64,000 nt of DNA from Haladaptatus caseinilyticus (GTDB taxonomy: Archaea; Halobacteriota; Halobacteria; Halobacteriales; Haladaptataceae). Shown one piece after another: positions 1 to 8,299 of this stretch. The notes under the pieces are model-generated. The model saw nothing but the letters and a program-made list of their open reading frames with translations. It ran no database searches and was not told the origin of the DNA. The stretch is from assembly GCF_026248685.1 (NCBI RefSeq), contig NZ_CP111036.1, forward strand, positions 1,054,001-1,118,000, given 5' to 3'. Made by a program: the position numbers and the translations under genes. Numbering within the stretch: the stretch's first letter is position 1; the number at the start of each line of letters is the position of its first letter.

Positions 1-1
1 A

Positions 2-2149
2 CACGCCGGGGTGGACGTGCAGGCTATGCGCGACAATCCCCGTATCGACCTCGAAGAACCGTCAGTGACCGAAGCGCTCGATTGGGCGACCGAACACGAC
101 GTACCACTCCATCCCAAGTTCACCTACCTCTGGCACGATATTTCGGTCGCCGAATTTGAGCGACTTGCAACCGCCGTGGAAGCGGGCGAGATTCGGGATG
201 GGCGACTCGTTATCGAGAACACGGACGATGTTCGAACCGCACTCGAACGGCTCCTCGTCCAGCATTGGCAGGGTGAGGAAATCGAGATTTCGGAGTGGAA
301 ATCGTTCGTTCGCTCGCTGGGATTCGACGATGACCTGAACAGGGAATGGGACGACATCGACGACCTGTCCCGGAAAGCGCGCGAGTGGGGCGAAGCCGAG
401 AACGGCGACAACGCGATTCAAGCAGTGAACGAAGTCGCGCCGTTCGAAATCAGGGAGCGTGCGCCGACGCGAATCGGGAACCGAATGGGTCGCCCTGAGA
501 AGTCGGAGAAGCGCGAACTCAGCCCCGCAGTTCACACGCTCTTTCCCATCGGCGAAACGGGTGGCAACCAGCGTGACATGGCGAAAGCCGCGAACCACAC
601 GGAAGGCATGTCCGGTGTGCGCGGGGAGACCGAAGTGCGTATCGGTCGGCGAGAGTGCGAAACCTGTGGCAACCCCACGTTCAAATGTCGCTGTCCGGAG
701 TGTGGTGACAACACTTATCCGGATTACGAATGTCCGGAATGTGGGACGACAGTCGAACCCGACCAGTCCGGACGGGCGGAGTGTCCCCGGTGTGAGATAC
801 TCGCAACGAGCGTCGAACCACAGACCATCAACCTGAACGAAGAGTTCCGAAACGCACTCGAATCGGTTGGAGAACGTCAAAACGTCTTTGACACGCTCAA
901 GGGCGTCAAAGGGTTGACATCGTCGCACAAGACGCCGGAGCCCATCGAAAAAGGAGTTCTCCGCGCGAAACACGGGGTCAGCGCGTTCAAGGACGGGACG
1001 ATTCGATATGACATGACCGACCTGCCCGTGACCGCGGTTCGGCCATCCGAGCTGGACGTGAGTGCGGATCAGTTCCGCGCGCTGGGCTACGACGAGGACA
1101 TCCACGGCGAACCGCTCCGCCACGACGACCAACTCGTGGAACTACGGGTGCAAGACATCGTTCTCTCGGATGGCGCGGCCGAACACCTGCTCAAAACGGC
1201 CGATTTCGTGGACAATCTCCTCACCGACTACTACGGTCTCGACCCGTTCTACGAGATGGACGAACGCGAGGAGCTGGTCGGCGAACTCGTCTTCGGGATG
1301 GCCCCCCACACCTCCGCAGCGGTCGTCGGGCGAATTATCGGGTTCACGAGTGCCGCGGTTGGGTATGCCCATCCTTACTTTCACGCGGCGAAGCGAAGAA
1401 ATTGTGATGGGGACGAGGATTGCGTAATGCTCCTGATGGACGGCCTGCTCAACTTCTCGAAGGAGTTCCTGCCGGACAAGCGTGGGGGCCAGATGGACGC
1501 CCCGCTGGTAATGTCCTCGCGTATCGACCCATCGGAAATCGACGACGAGGCACACAACATGGACATCGTGGACCGGTATCCGCGTGAGTTCTACGAGGCT
1601 ACGCTGGAGATGGCCGACCCGGAAGACGTGGACATCACCATCGCGGAGGACTATCTCGGCACCGACGAGGAGTACACGAACTTCAGACACACCCACGACA
1701 CCTCGAACATCGCATTGGGACCGGACCTCTCCGCCTACAAAACGCTCGGGTCGATGATGGACAAAATGAACGCGCAGTTGGAACTGGCCCGGAAGACGCG
1801 GGCGGTGGACCAGACCGACGTGGCCGAGCGCGTCATCGAAGGGCACTTCCTGCCCGACCTCATCGGAAACCTTCGCGCCTTCTCACGGCAGGAGACGCGC
1901 TGTCTGGACTGCGGCGTGAAGTACCGCCGAATGCCCCTTTCCGGGGACTGCCGGGAGTGCGGCGGCCGAGTGAACCTGACGGTTCACCAAGGGTCCGTGA
2001 ACAAATACATGGACACCGCGATTCAGGTCGCCGACGAGTACGACTGCCGCGAGTATACCAAACAGCGACTCCAAATTCTCGACCGGTCGTTGGAAAGCGT
2101 GTTCGAGAACGACAAGAACAAGCAGTCCGGCATTGCGGATTTCATGTAG
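2..2149 (+). CDS. polC: DNA polymerase II (PolD) large subunit DP2, C-terminal part (5' end outside window)
   Basis: This is the catalytic subunit of the archaeal family D replicative polymerase, which works with the DP1 exonuclease subunit. The frame is open to the left edge, so the gene is cut and the GTG at 11 is only an internal codon. Visible elements are a Cys-rich zinc region (CETCG, CRCPECG, CPECG, CPRC, about residues 213-260), the catalytic aspartate motif NCDGDED near residue 463, a second zinc module (CLDCG...CRECG) near the C-terminus, and a final QSGIADFM. That last peptide fits the PIP-box pattern for binding PCNA. No intein interrupts the NCDGDED region or the rest of the visible part, although inteins are common in haloarchaeal polC. 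Confidence 0.96.
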   Translation, partial: HAGVDVQAMRDNPRIDLEEPSVTEALDWATEHDVPLHPKFTYLWHDISVAEFERLATAVEAGEIRDGRLVIENTDDVRTALERLLVQHWQGEEIEISEWKSFVRSLGFDDDLNREWDDIDDLSRKAREWGEAENGDNAIQAVNEVAPFEIRERAPTRIGNRMGRPEKSEKRELSPAVHTLFPIGETGGNQRDMAKAANHTEGMSGVRGETEVRIGRRECETCGNPTFKCRCPECGDNTYPDYECPECGTTVEPDQSGRAECPRCEILATSVEPQTINLNEEFRNALESVGERQNVFDTLKGVKGLTSSHKTPEPIEKGVLRAKHGVSAFKDGTIRYDMTDLPVTAVRPSELDVSADQFRALGYDEDIHGEPLRHDDQLVELRVQDIVLSDGAAEHLLKTADFVDNLLTDYYGLDPFYEMDEREELVGELVFGMAPHTSAAVVGRIIGFTSAAVGYAHPYFHAAKRRNCDGDEDCVMLLMDGLLNFSKEFLPDKRGGQMDAPLVMSSRIDPSEIDDEAHNMDIVDRYPREFYEATLEMADPEDVDITIAEDYLGTDEEYTNFRHTHDTSNIALGPDLSAYKTLGSMMDKMNAQLELARKTRAVDQTDVAERVIEGHFLPDLIGNLRAFSRQETRCLDCGVKYRRMPLSGDCRECGGRVNLTVHQGSVNKYMDTAIQVADEYDCREYTKQRLQILDRSLESVFENDKNKQSGIADFM

Positions 2150-2214
2150 TTTCCCGCGAGCGACGACGGAGCGGCGGCGAGCGCGAGCAACGACGGCGCA
2201 GGACGGTTCTGTTT

Positions 2215-3315
2215 CTAGCTCATCCTTGCTTTCCCGGAGCGGGAGTATCGCGATTCGGCGATGGCGAAAACGAGCGTGCTGGCCAATCCCAACAGGGTTC
2301 CTGCGGTCAGCATTCCGGCGAGGAACTCCAGCGAAACGCGGCTGAGGAAGTAGGCGCTCACGGCGTACAGAACGCCACCGATAGAGAGGACATAGAACGG
2401 CGCGTTCAGATAGCGCCATTCGAACTCGTCGGCGAGGTACTCGTCCGTGATTTGACCGAGGCTGGAGGTAATACCCGCTGCCGAGAACCAGACGACTGCG
2501 CCATAGACCAACGATGCAAGCACTCGAACCGCACCGAGGTCGGCACCGCCGCGATCCGCCCGAACCGCTTCGAGGGTTTCGACGCCACTGACGCCGCCGA
2601 TGATGAGCAGGGCTGCGGCCACGACGTAGGTGATGAGCGTCACACGACCGGAGTATAAGCTGTTTCTGGCTTTTCCTGCGACATGGTCAACCAGGCGTTC
2701 GAGCCCGAGTCCGCGGAACAGGACGTACAACCCGAGGAGTGCGGACGTACCGCCGATGACGACAGCGCCGGGCATCCCGTTTTTGTCCGCGAGGAGGGCG
2801 AGCGGATAGATGAGCAGGAGGATACCGAGCGGGACGAGAATCGTCCCGCGCGTTTCGGGGTCGTTCAACACCTGTTTGATCGTATAGTACATCGACTCCA
2901 AATCCTGTGCCTGCCGGACGACGACCCGCCGGACGCCATCGACCGGAATGCGGGAGCGAATGACCGGAACGACGCTCTCGTCCTGTGCACCGTCGGTGAC
3001 GATGACGGTCGTAATCTCCTCGCTCGTGCTGATGCTCGCCAAGACGGTGTCTACCTCTTCGCCGACCTCCCTGTTCGCGCTGATATCGCTCCCTTCGTTT
3101 CCGGTAACGACTGCGACTTCGACGCTCTCCTCGGCGTCGATTCGGTCGTACAGGTGGACGCCCTCGAACATGACGTTGACGTCACTGTCTTCGGGGTCTG
3201 CGGTTGCGAGCGCGACGGCGGCGGCCTCGACTTCGTCTCGGCCGATGACCGGCGTTTCGAAGTCGGTTTTTCGGCCAAGGTCGTCGTCGAGGTCTACACA
3301 CAGCACCAGCAGCAT
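2215..3315 (-). CDS. DUF373 family membrane protein
   Basis: The 366-residue protein begins MLLVLCVDLDDDLGRK, has a soluble alpha/beta domain to about residue 155, and then several hydrophobic segments to the C-terminus. This matches the archaeal DUF373 family, whose function is unknown. A TATA-like GTTTAAC at 3338-3344 lies 27 bases before the ATG, which implies a leaderless transcript. The gene is divergent from the lipoprotein gene at 3481 and convergent with polC. I see no catalytic motif that would assign a reaction. Confidence 0.85.
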   Translation of the reverse strand: MLLVLCVDLDDDLGRKTDFETPVIGRDEVEAAAVALATADPEDSDVNVMFEGVHLYDRIDAEESVEVAVVTGNEGSDISANREVGEEVDTVLASISTSEEITTVIVTDGAQDESVVPVIRSRIPVDGVRRVVVRQAQDLESMYYTIKQVLNDPETRGTILVPLGILLLIYPLALLADKNGMPGAVVIGGTSALLGLYVLFRGLGLERLVDHVAGKARNSLYSGRVTLITYVVAAALLIIGGVSGVETLEAVRADRGGADLGAVRVLASLVYGAVVWFSAAGITSSLGQITDEYLADEFEWRYLNAPFYVLSIGGVLYAVSAYFLSRVSLEFLAGMLTAGTLLGLASTLVFAIAESRYSRSGKARMS

Positions 3316-3337
3316 TGCCCGCAGGTACGCGGGGGAT

Positions 3338-3344
3338 GTTTAAC
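3338..3344 (-). promoter_or_regulatory. TATA box for the DUF373 gene
   Basis: GTTAAAC on the minus strand lies about 27 bases upstream of the ATG at 3315, the spacing expected for a leaderless haloarchaeal promoter. Confidence 0.5.
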
Positions 3345-3445
3345 TGTTTTCGGGAGAAGCGAGACACCAGACGAAGAAACGACTCTAAACGGTCTAAATC
3401 GGCGTGAACGGTACAAGGAGCGTTGCTCGCGCGATATTAGGTCGC

Positions 3446-3455
3446 GTATAATAAT
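3446..3455 (+). promoter_or_regulatory. TATA box for the lipoprotein hydrolase gene
   Basis: GTATAATAAT lies about 30 bases before the ATG at 3481. It is the most AT-rich stretch of this intergenic region and fits an archaeal TATA element. Confidence 0.55.
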
Positions 3456-3480
3456 ACAGCAATACGCGAGTTCCCCAACC

Positions 3481-4323
3481 ATGACGAAAACACCGACACG
3501 GCGCCGCATTCTACAAGCGGTTGGGGCCGCCACAGCGGTCAGCCTCGCTGGGTGCTCGTCCAGCGGTGACGGAGCCACAGAAACGACCAGTGAAGCGAAA
3601 AACGAACCGACGACGAGGGGTTCCACAATCGAAGGCGGGACGACGAGCAGAGGGACGAGTACGACTGATGAATCGACGACCAGTGAGACGGAGACGGATG
3701 AAACGACGGGAGGGACGAATCCTCCGAAGGGAGGCGGTGACGTGAAATTCAGGACGAACGGTGGTGCGACAGTACGAGGGACACTTCTCGGGGAAGGGCC
3801 GTGCGGGGTCGTCTTCGCTCACGGGGTCGGTTTCGACCGGAAAAGCTGGCTCCCACAGGCGCGAAAGCTCGCCGAAGAGGGGTACACCTGTCTGACAATC
3901 GACCTGAACCTGGACGACCGAAGCACGACCCCGGAATACGTTCTCGCCGCGGTTCGATATCTCCGTCGGCGCGTCGGAGTGAAAAACGTGGTTCTCATCG
4001 GGGCCAGCGCGGGGGCGAACGCAGTCGTTCGCGCCAACTCGCGGGCAGGGAGTGGAACTATCGACGGAACGCTCGCAATCTCGCCCGGAAAAGCCACGGA
4101 GTCGGCAAGCGGGATGCAGGGATGGAAGCTGTTCGTCGTGAGCAGAGGTGACAAGGATCGGTTTGTGCGGACGACGAAACAGATGCACGAAAACGCTCCG
4201 AGTCCGAAACGGTTCGAGAAAATTTCGGGCAGTGCACACGGCCAGCATGCCTTCGAGGAGAACGATTACGCGATGCGGTCGCTCATGAACGAACTCCTGA
4301 ACACGGTTTGTGGCGGGGAGTAA
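3481..4323 (+). CDS. Tat-exported lipoprotein with alpha/beta hydrolase fold
   Basis: This 280-residue protein begins MTKTPTRRRILQ and carries a twin-arginine leader followed by the lipobox LAGC (Cys25). It is therefore predicted to be exported folded and anchored by lipid on the outer face of the membrane. Residues 26-85 are a Ser/Thr/Glu-rich linker, typical of haloarchaeal lipoproteins. The remainder is a dienelactone-hydrolase-like alpha/beta hydrolase with nucleophile elbow GASAGA (Ser176), a likely acidic residue in SRGDKDR, and a histidine in GSAHGQH. The substrate is unknown. The frame is open further upstream, but the TATA box and the leader peptide fix the start at 3481. Confidence 0.8.
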   Translation: MTKTPTRRRILQAVGAATAVSLAGCSSSGDGATETTSEAKNEPTTRGSTIEGGTTSRGTSTTDESTTSETETDETTGGTNPPKGGGDVKFRTNGGATVRGTLLGEGPCGVVFAHGVGFDRKSWLPQARKLAEEGYTCLTIDLNLDDRSTTPEYVLAAVRYLRRRVGVKNVVLIGASAGANAVVRANSRAGSGTIDGTLAISPGKATESASGMQGWKLFVVSRGDKDRFVRTTKQMHENAPSPKRFEKISGSAHGQHAFEENDYAMRSLMNELLNTVCGGE

Positions 4324-4337
4324 CGTAATTCGCACGC

Positions 4338-4342
4338 TTTTT
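4338..4342 (+). terminator. T-tract after the lipoprotein hydrolase
   Basis: Five consecutive T residues lie 15 bases past the stop codon, in an otherwise mixed-sequence gap, as in archaeal oligo-T terminators. Confidence 0.35.
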
Positions 4343-4371
4343 GAGTCTCCACGGGTAAAACGGACTAACGA

Positions 4372-5367
4372 ATGATTTCCAAGGGCTGTGAACAGTGCGC
4401 CATGGGTGGCAAGATGGTGCTCTTCGTCTACGGGTACTGCGACCAGCGCGACTGCTTTTACTGCCCGCTCGGCGAGAACCGGAAAAACGTCACCGACGTA
4501 TACGCGAACGAGCGGAAGATCGAGAACGACGAGGACATCATTACCGAGGCAAAGCGAATGGACGCCCTCGGTACGTCCATCACGGGTGGCGAGCCACAGG
4601 AGGCGATGAACAAGACGTGCCGCTATATCTCGATGCTGAAAGACGAGTTCGGTGACGACCACCACACGCACCTCTACACCGGAATCACGGGTGGGCGCGA
4701 GAACATGCGCCGACTCGCCGAGGCAGGACTGGACGAGATTCGCTTCCATCCGCCGTACGAACTTTGGGGCGAGATGCACGGGTCGGAGTGGGAGGACATA
4801 TTGTACATTGCGCGTGAAGAAGGAATCACGCCCTCGTTCGAAATACCTGGAATCCGGGCTGAAGAGGAGTTCCTCGAATTCCTTGACGAAGGCGCGGCGG
4901 AATTCTGCAACGTCAACGAATTCGAGATGAGCCAGGGTAACTACCGCCGAATGCAAGCCGAGGGGTACGAACTCCAAGAGGGTCACATGTCCGCAGTCGA
5001 TGGGTCGAAAGAGCAGATTCTGGACGTGATGGGCGACCATCCACGCGTATACTTCTGTACCTCGGTGTTCAAGGACGCCGCCCAGCACCGAAACCGCCTG
5101 AAGCGCATGGCGCGCCAAATCCGCCGTGAGTTCGACGACGTGACCGACGATGGCACGCTTATCTATGGAAAGACGTGGGCCACCGAAGAGCGGTTCGCGA
5201 AACTCGGCGTTCCCGAGGAGTTCTACACCGTCAAATCCGACCACATCGAAGTCGCGTGGTGGTTGTTGGAGGAGATGATAGACGAAGGTGACGTGGAAAA
5301 AGGCGAAATCGTGGAGCAGTATCCAACCTACGACGGGCAAGTGGTCGAACGAACGCCATTGGCGTAA
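4372..5367 (+). CDS. Uncharacterised radical SAM protein (COG2108-like)
   Basis: This 331-residue protein has a Cys triad in CDQRDCFYC (Cys23, Cys28, Cys31), spaced CX4CX2C rather than the usual CX3CX2C, then TGGEP, the SAM-binding GGE motif. An additional CEQC pair (Cys6, Cys9) precedes the triad. It resembles archaeal proteins grouped as related to pyruvate formate-lyase activating enzyme (COG2108), for which no reaction is established to my knowledge. It has no C-terminal SPASM-like cysteine cluster. It lies 131 bases before a stand-alone TRAM-domain gene on the same strand, which hints at RNA as a substrate but does not prove it. Confidence 0.8.
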   Translation: MISKGCEQCAMGGKMVLFVYGYCDQRDCFYCPLGENRKNVTDVYANERKIENDEDIITEAKRMDALGTSITGGEPQEAMNKTCRYISMLKDEFGDDHHTHLYTGITGGRENMRRLAEAGLDEIRFHPPYELWGEMHGSEWEDILYIAREEGITPSFEIPGIRAEEEFLEFLDEGAAEFCNVNEFEMSQGNYRRMQAEGYELQEGHMSAVDGSKEQILDVMGDHPRVYFCTSVFKDAAQHRNRLKRMARQIRREFDDVTDDGTLIYGKTWATEERFAKLGVPEEFYTVKSDHIEVAWWLLEEMIDEGDVEKGEIVEQYPTYDGQVVERTPLA

Positions 5368-5376
5368 ATCGCTCTC

Positions 5377-5389
5377 GTTTTCGTTTTTT
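5377..5389 (+). terminator. T-rich terminator after the radical SAM gene
   Basis: GTTTTCGTTTTTT starts 10 bases after the stop codon. Two T runs in tandem fit archaeal factor-independent termination. Confidence 0.5.
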
Positions 5390-5498
5390 CGTGTTCTCGA
5401 CAGCGAGGAGCAGTGCGCCGAATCGGCGCGGGGGTTGGCACCCGACCGCAAGAAAAGGTTGCGGAAGTGTTTAGGCGAGTGCCACAAAATTCACACTC

Positions 5499-5945
5499 AT
5501 GCCGGACTGTCCACTGGCAGATAGCTGCCCCAGTTTCGAGGAACGAATCAGCGGAATGGGCTGTCACCACTACGGCGACCGCGGCGGTGCGGAGTGGTGT
5601 AACCACTACAACCAGCCGATCCGGGAACTGAAAACCGCTCCCGTCCAACCGGGCGAGGAAGTCATCGTGGAGATCGACGACATTCACGAGAGCGGCTCCG
5701 GCGTCGGTCGGACCGACGAAGGATTCATCGTACTCGTGGACGGCATCCTCCCCGACGCTCGCGCTAAAGTAAAAATCACGAACGTAAAGGGCAATCACGC
5801 GACGGCCGACCCCGTCGAGCGCCTCCCGATGGAACCGGAGGACGAAGCGGAGGACACGGGAGAAGGGGAACCGGAAACGACGAACCGAAGAAAACGTGAA
5901 CGCCGCGAACGCCTCGGAAGTCGGGACAACTTCTGGGGCGGATAG
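5499..5945 (+). CDS. TRAM-domain protein with N-terminal Cys/His cluster
   Basis: This 148-residue protein has a central TRAM domain (about residues 46-105, EEVIVEIDDIHESGSGVGR...), an OB-like RNA-binding fold found alone in many archaeal small proteins and fused to tRNA modification enzymes. Ahead of it is a cluster of Cys4, Cys10, Cys22 and Cys34 with His23, His24 and His36, which could bind zinc or an Fe-S cluster. The C-terminus is charged (RRKRERRERLG). A TATA-like GTGTTTAGG at about 5469-5476 gives near-leaderless spacing. The gene follows the radical SAM gene and precedes a Tfx-type regulator. Confidence 0.8.
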   Translation: MPDCPLADSCPSFEERISGMGCHHYGDRGGAEWCNHYNQPIRELKTAPVQPGEEVIVEIDDIHESGSGVGRTDEGFIVLVDGILPDARAKVKITNVKGNHATADPVERLPMEPEDEAEDTGEGEPETTNRRKRERRERLGSRDNFWGG

Positions 5946-5997
5946 TCCGCGAAGTGGACAGTCCTTTGCAGGTTGGGCATGTACAGTCACGCATGCC

Positions 5998-6002
5998 GGA
6001 GG
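5998..6002 (+). promoter_or_regulatory. Ribosome binding site deciding the Tfx start
   Basis: GGAGG lies 7 bases before the ATG at 6010. It supports that start over upstream in-frame alternatives and suggests co-transcription with the TRAM gene. Confidence 0.6.
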
Positions 6003-6009
6003 CAGTGAT

Positions 6010-6486
6010 ATGAGCGACGAACCGGACGTGGATGAGATACTCCACCGGGCAGGGTTTTGCGCGGAGACGAGTGTTCTCACCAGACGACAAGCAGAGGTGC
6101 TGGCACTCCGCGAGCGGGGGGTTGCACAAACCGATATCGCGGACCGTCTCGGTACCTCGCGGGCGAACGTTTCCAGCGTCGAGGCGAGTGCCCGCGAAAA
6201 CGTTCGCAAAGCACACGAAACAGTGGCGTTCGCGGAAACACTCCAGGCACCGGTTCGAATCGAAGTCGAACCGAACACGGACCTGTACGACGTGCCGTCG
6301 CGTGTGTACGACGCGTGCGACGAGGCAGGTGTGAAGGTAAACCACGCCGCACCGGAGCTGATGAAACGAATCAGCGACGAGGCGGGCAACGCCGTCGAAG
6401 GACGGGGAGTCCGAACGCCCTTGCTCATCGGCGTGACGCACGACGGTGAAGTGACGGTTCGCCAATCATCCCCCGAGGAGTTTTAG
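6010..6486 (+). CDS. Tfx family DNA-binding protein
   Basis: This 158-residue protein has an N-terminal helix-turn-helix (LTRRQAEVLALRERGVAQTD..., about residues 20-60) and a C-terminal domain shared with Tfx, a DNA-binding protein first described for the methanogen fmdECB operon. In haloarchaea its targets are unknown. The GGAGG before the ATG at 6010 sets the start, 64 bases after the TRAM gene. An acidic or polar N-terminus (MSDEPDVDE) fits a haloarchaeal protein, whereas the upstream in-frame extension does not. Confidence 0.82.
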   Translation: MSDEPDVDEILHRAGFCAETSVLTRRQAEVLALRERGVAQTDIADRLGTSRANVSSVEASARENVRKAHETVAFAETLQAPVRIEVEPNTDLYDVPSRVYDACDEAGVKVNHAAPELMKRISDEAGNAVEGRGVRTPLLIGVTHDGEVTVRQSSPEEF

Positions 6487-6508
6487 CAGTTCCCACGGAT
6501 TTCGGAAT

Positions 6509-7294
6509 ATGGACCTCGATATAGAAGGTAACACGGCGTTAGTTACGGCGAGTTCGAGTGGACTGGGACTGGCGAGCGCGAAGGCGTTAGCCCGAGAGGG
6601 AGCGAACGTCGTCATCTGTGCCCGCAGTGAAGACGATCTAGCCGACGCGGAACGGGAAATCGAGGGAATGGGCGATGGCGCTGTTCTCTCGGTGCCGACG
6701 GATATCACCGATCCGGACGAAATCGAGACACTCATCGAGGCGACCGTCGAGGAGTTCGGCGGTCTCGATCACCTCGTGACCTCGGCGGGTGGGCCACCGA
6801 GCGGGCGGTTTCTCGACACTACCGAACGCGACTGGTACGCCGCCTACGATTTGCTCGTGATGAGCGTCGTCTGGCTGACGAAGCGCGCCTATCCATACCT
6901 CGCGGACAGCGATGCGGGTACGGTGGTGAACATCACCTCCACCAGCGTTCGGGAGGCGATCGACGGTCTCGTCCTCTCGAACGCGGTACGTCGGGGAGTC
7001 ATCGGATTGATGAAAACCCAAGCTCGCGAGTTTGCACCTGACGTGCGAGTCAACGCGGTTCTGCCGGGCGCGCACGAGACACCCCGAATTCAGGAACTCG
7101 TGGAGGCGGCTCTCGAACGCGGTGAGTACGACAGCTACGAAGACGGACTCGCGGACTGGTCGAGCGACATCCCGATGAATCGAGTCGGCGACCCGATGGA
7201 ACTCGGGGAAGCAGTCGCCTTCCTTTCAAGCGAAAGCGCGAGTTTCATCACCGGCGTCGCGCTCCCGGTAGACGGTGGTAGGCTCCGAAGTTAA
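6509..7294 (+). CDS. SDR family protein lacking the usual catalytic Tyr and Lys
   Basis: This 261-residue Rossmann protein resembles 3-oxoacyl-ACP reductases. The nucleotide-binding motif is TASSSGLG (residues 13-20), and the NNAG motif is replaced by TSAG. The Ser of the active site is present near residue 144 (NITSTS). The YxxxK motif is replaced by LSNAV (Leu156, Val160). This fits a divergent SDR subgroup with Aeropyrum and Pseudomonas members that lack the catalytic tetrad. The C-terminus (ASFITGVALPVDGGRLRS) is typical of SDRs. It follows tfx by 22 bases and may be in the same operon. Its activity is uncertain. Confidence 0.85.
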   Translation: MDLDIEGNTALVTASSSGLGLASAKALAREGANVVICARSEDDLADAEREIEGMGDGAVLSVPTDITDPDEIETLIEATVEEFGGLDHLVTSAGGPPSGRFLDTTERDWYAAYDLLVMSVVWLTKRAYPYLADSDAGTVVNITSTSVREAIDGLVLSNAVRRGVIGLMKTQAREFAPDVRVNAVLPGAHETPRIQELVEAALERGEYDSYEDGLADWSSDIPMNRVGDPMELGEAVAFLSSESASFITGVALPVDGGRLRS

Positions 7295-7310
7295 TGGGAG
7301 AGCAGACGTG

Positions 7311-7973
7311 ATGGCGGATCCAAAGACGGTGGTGTCATGGAGCGGTGGAAAGGATGCTGCATACGCTCTCCTCGAATTGGGTACGGACAGCGTAGCTGAA
7401 CTACTGACGACGATTTCGGAAAACGGACGTAGTAGTATGCACGGCGTGCGGCGGGAACTGTACGAGAAGCGAGCGGAGAGTATCGGGCTCCCAATTCGGT
7501 TCGTGGAGCTGCCACTGGCGTGTTCGAACGAGGAGTACGAATCACGGATGGCGAACGTGATGGCCGAGTATGAATCCCGTGGCATCGACCGTGTCGCCTT
7601 CGCTGACCTGTACTTGGAAGACATACGGCGGTATCGGGAATACCGGCTCGAAAAGACGAGTATTGACGGCTGCTGGCCGGTATGGAATCCGAACACGGAG
7701 GAACAAATCGAATCGTTTCTCGACGCCGGATTTCGCGCCACCGTCGTAGCAGTGGATGACTCACTGCTCGATTCCTCGTTCGTGGGCCGCGAACTTGACC
7801 CTGCTTTCCTCGCCGATTTACCCCGGGATATCGACCCGTGCGGCAAAAACGGGGAGTTCCACACGTTCGTCCGGGACGGCCCGATTTTCGACTCGTCGAT
7901 ATCGGTCGAAGACGGGAAGACGGTAACACGAGAGGTGGGCGACGGCGAATTTCACTACTGCGATTTGCGGTAA
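7311..7973 (+). CDS. DUF71 / COG2102 family ATP-dependent ligase (Dph6-like)
   Basis: The 220-residue protein belongs to the ATP-pyrophosphatase family that includes diphthine-ammonia ligase Dph6. It begins MADPKTVVSWSGGKDAAYAL with the PP-loop SGGKDA (residues 11-16) and has the family segment FADLYLEDIRRYRE. Near the C-terminus it reads GKNGEFHTFVRDGPIF where I expect an EGGE-type motif in true Dph6 proteins, so it may belong to the DUF71 branch linked to cobamide metabolism rather than diphthamide. The start at 7311 is chosen because GGGAG lies about 10 bases upstream and the longer form would overlap the SDR gene. Confidence 0.75.
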   Translation: MADPKTVVSWSGGKDAAYALLELGTDSVAELLTTISENGRSSMHGVRRELYEKRAESIGLPIRFVELPLACSNEEYESRMANVMAEYESRGIDRVAFADLYLEDIRRYREYRLEKTSIDGCWPVWNPNTEEQIESFLDAGFRATVVAVDDSLLDSSFVGRELDPAFLADLPRDIDPCGKNGEFHTFVRDGPIFDSSISVEDGKTVTREVGDGEFHYCDLR

Positions 7974-7985
7974 GTTCCGATTCCG

Positions 7986-8255
7986 TTACGACTCGATTTT
8001 CTCGAGTATTCGTTTGGCTTCGTCGCGGGCTTTCTCCTCGCCCGCCTGTTTTTTGATGAGGACGCTCTGGACCACCCAATCGTCGCTGTCCTCCCGTTTC
8101 CCGGTTCTGACTTCCGCCCCCGAAGAGACGTCCTGTGCGGCGTTTGCTGCCCAATCCGGCGTCCGAATCGTGTCGAACTCGTTCGGGTCTCGGAATCGAA
8201 CGTGAATGTATTCGTCTTCCGTTTCGACCGATTGAACGGCTGGTGTGTCTGTCAT
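7986..8255 (-). CDS. Conserved small haloarchaeal protein of unknown function
   Basis: This acidic 89-residue protein (MTDTPAVQSVETEDEYIHVR...) has about five predicted strands followed by a charged C-terminal helix (AGEEKARDEAKRILEKIES). I recognise no catalytic motif. It converges on the DUF71 gene with 12 bases between their ends. Composition and codon use match a real halophile gene, so I keep it as a CDS. Confidence 0.7.
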   Translation of the reverse strand: MTDTPAVQSVETEDEYIHVRFRDPNEFDTIRTPDWAANAAQDVSSGAEVRTGKREDSDDWVVQSVLIKKQAGEEKARDEAKRILEKIES

Positions 8256-8299
8256 AGCATGGGCTGTTCGACGAGGACAACAAGAAAATTGGTGGCTAC

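Noticed and set aside
2683-3480. N-terminal extension of the lipoprotein hydrolase frame
   Set aside because: It is antisense to the DUF373 gene; the Tat leader and lipobox require the start at 3481.
3511-5487. Open minus-strand frame of 658 codons
   Set aside because: It lies antisense to both the lipoprotein hydrolase and the radical SAM gene, which have clear motifs; its composition is His/Arg-rich.
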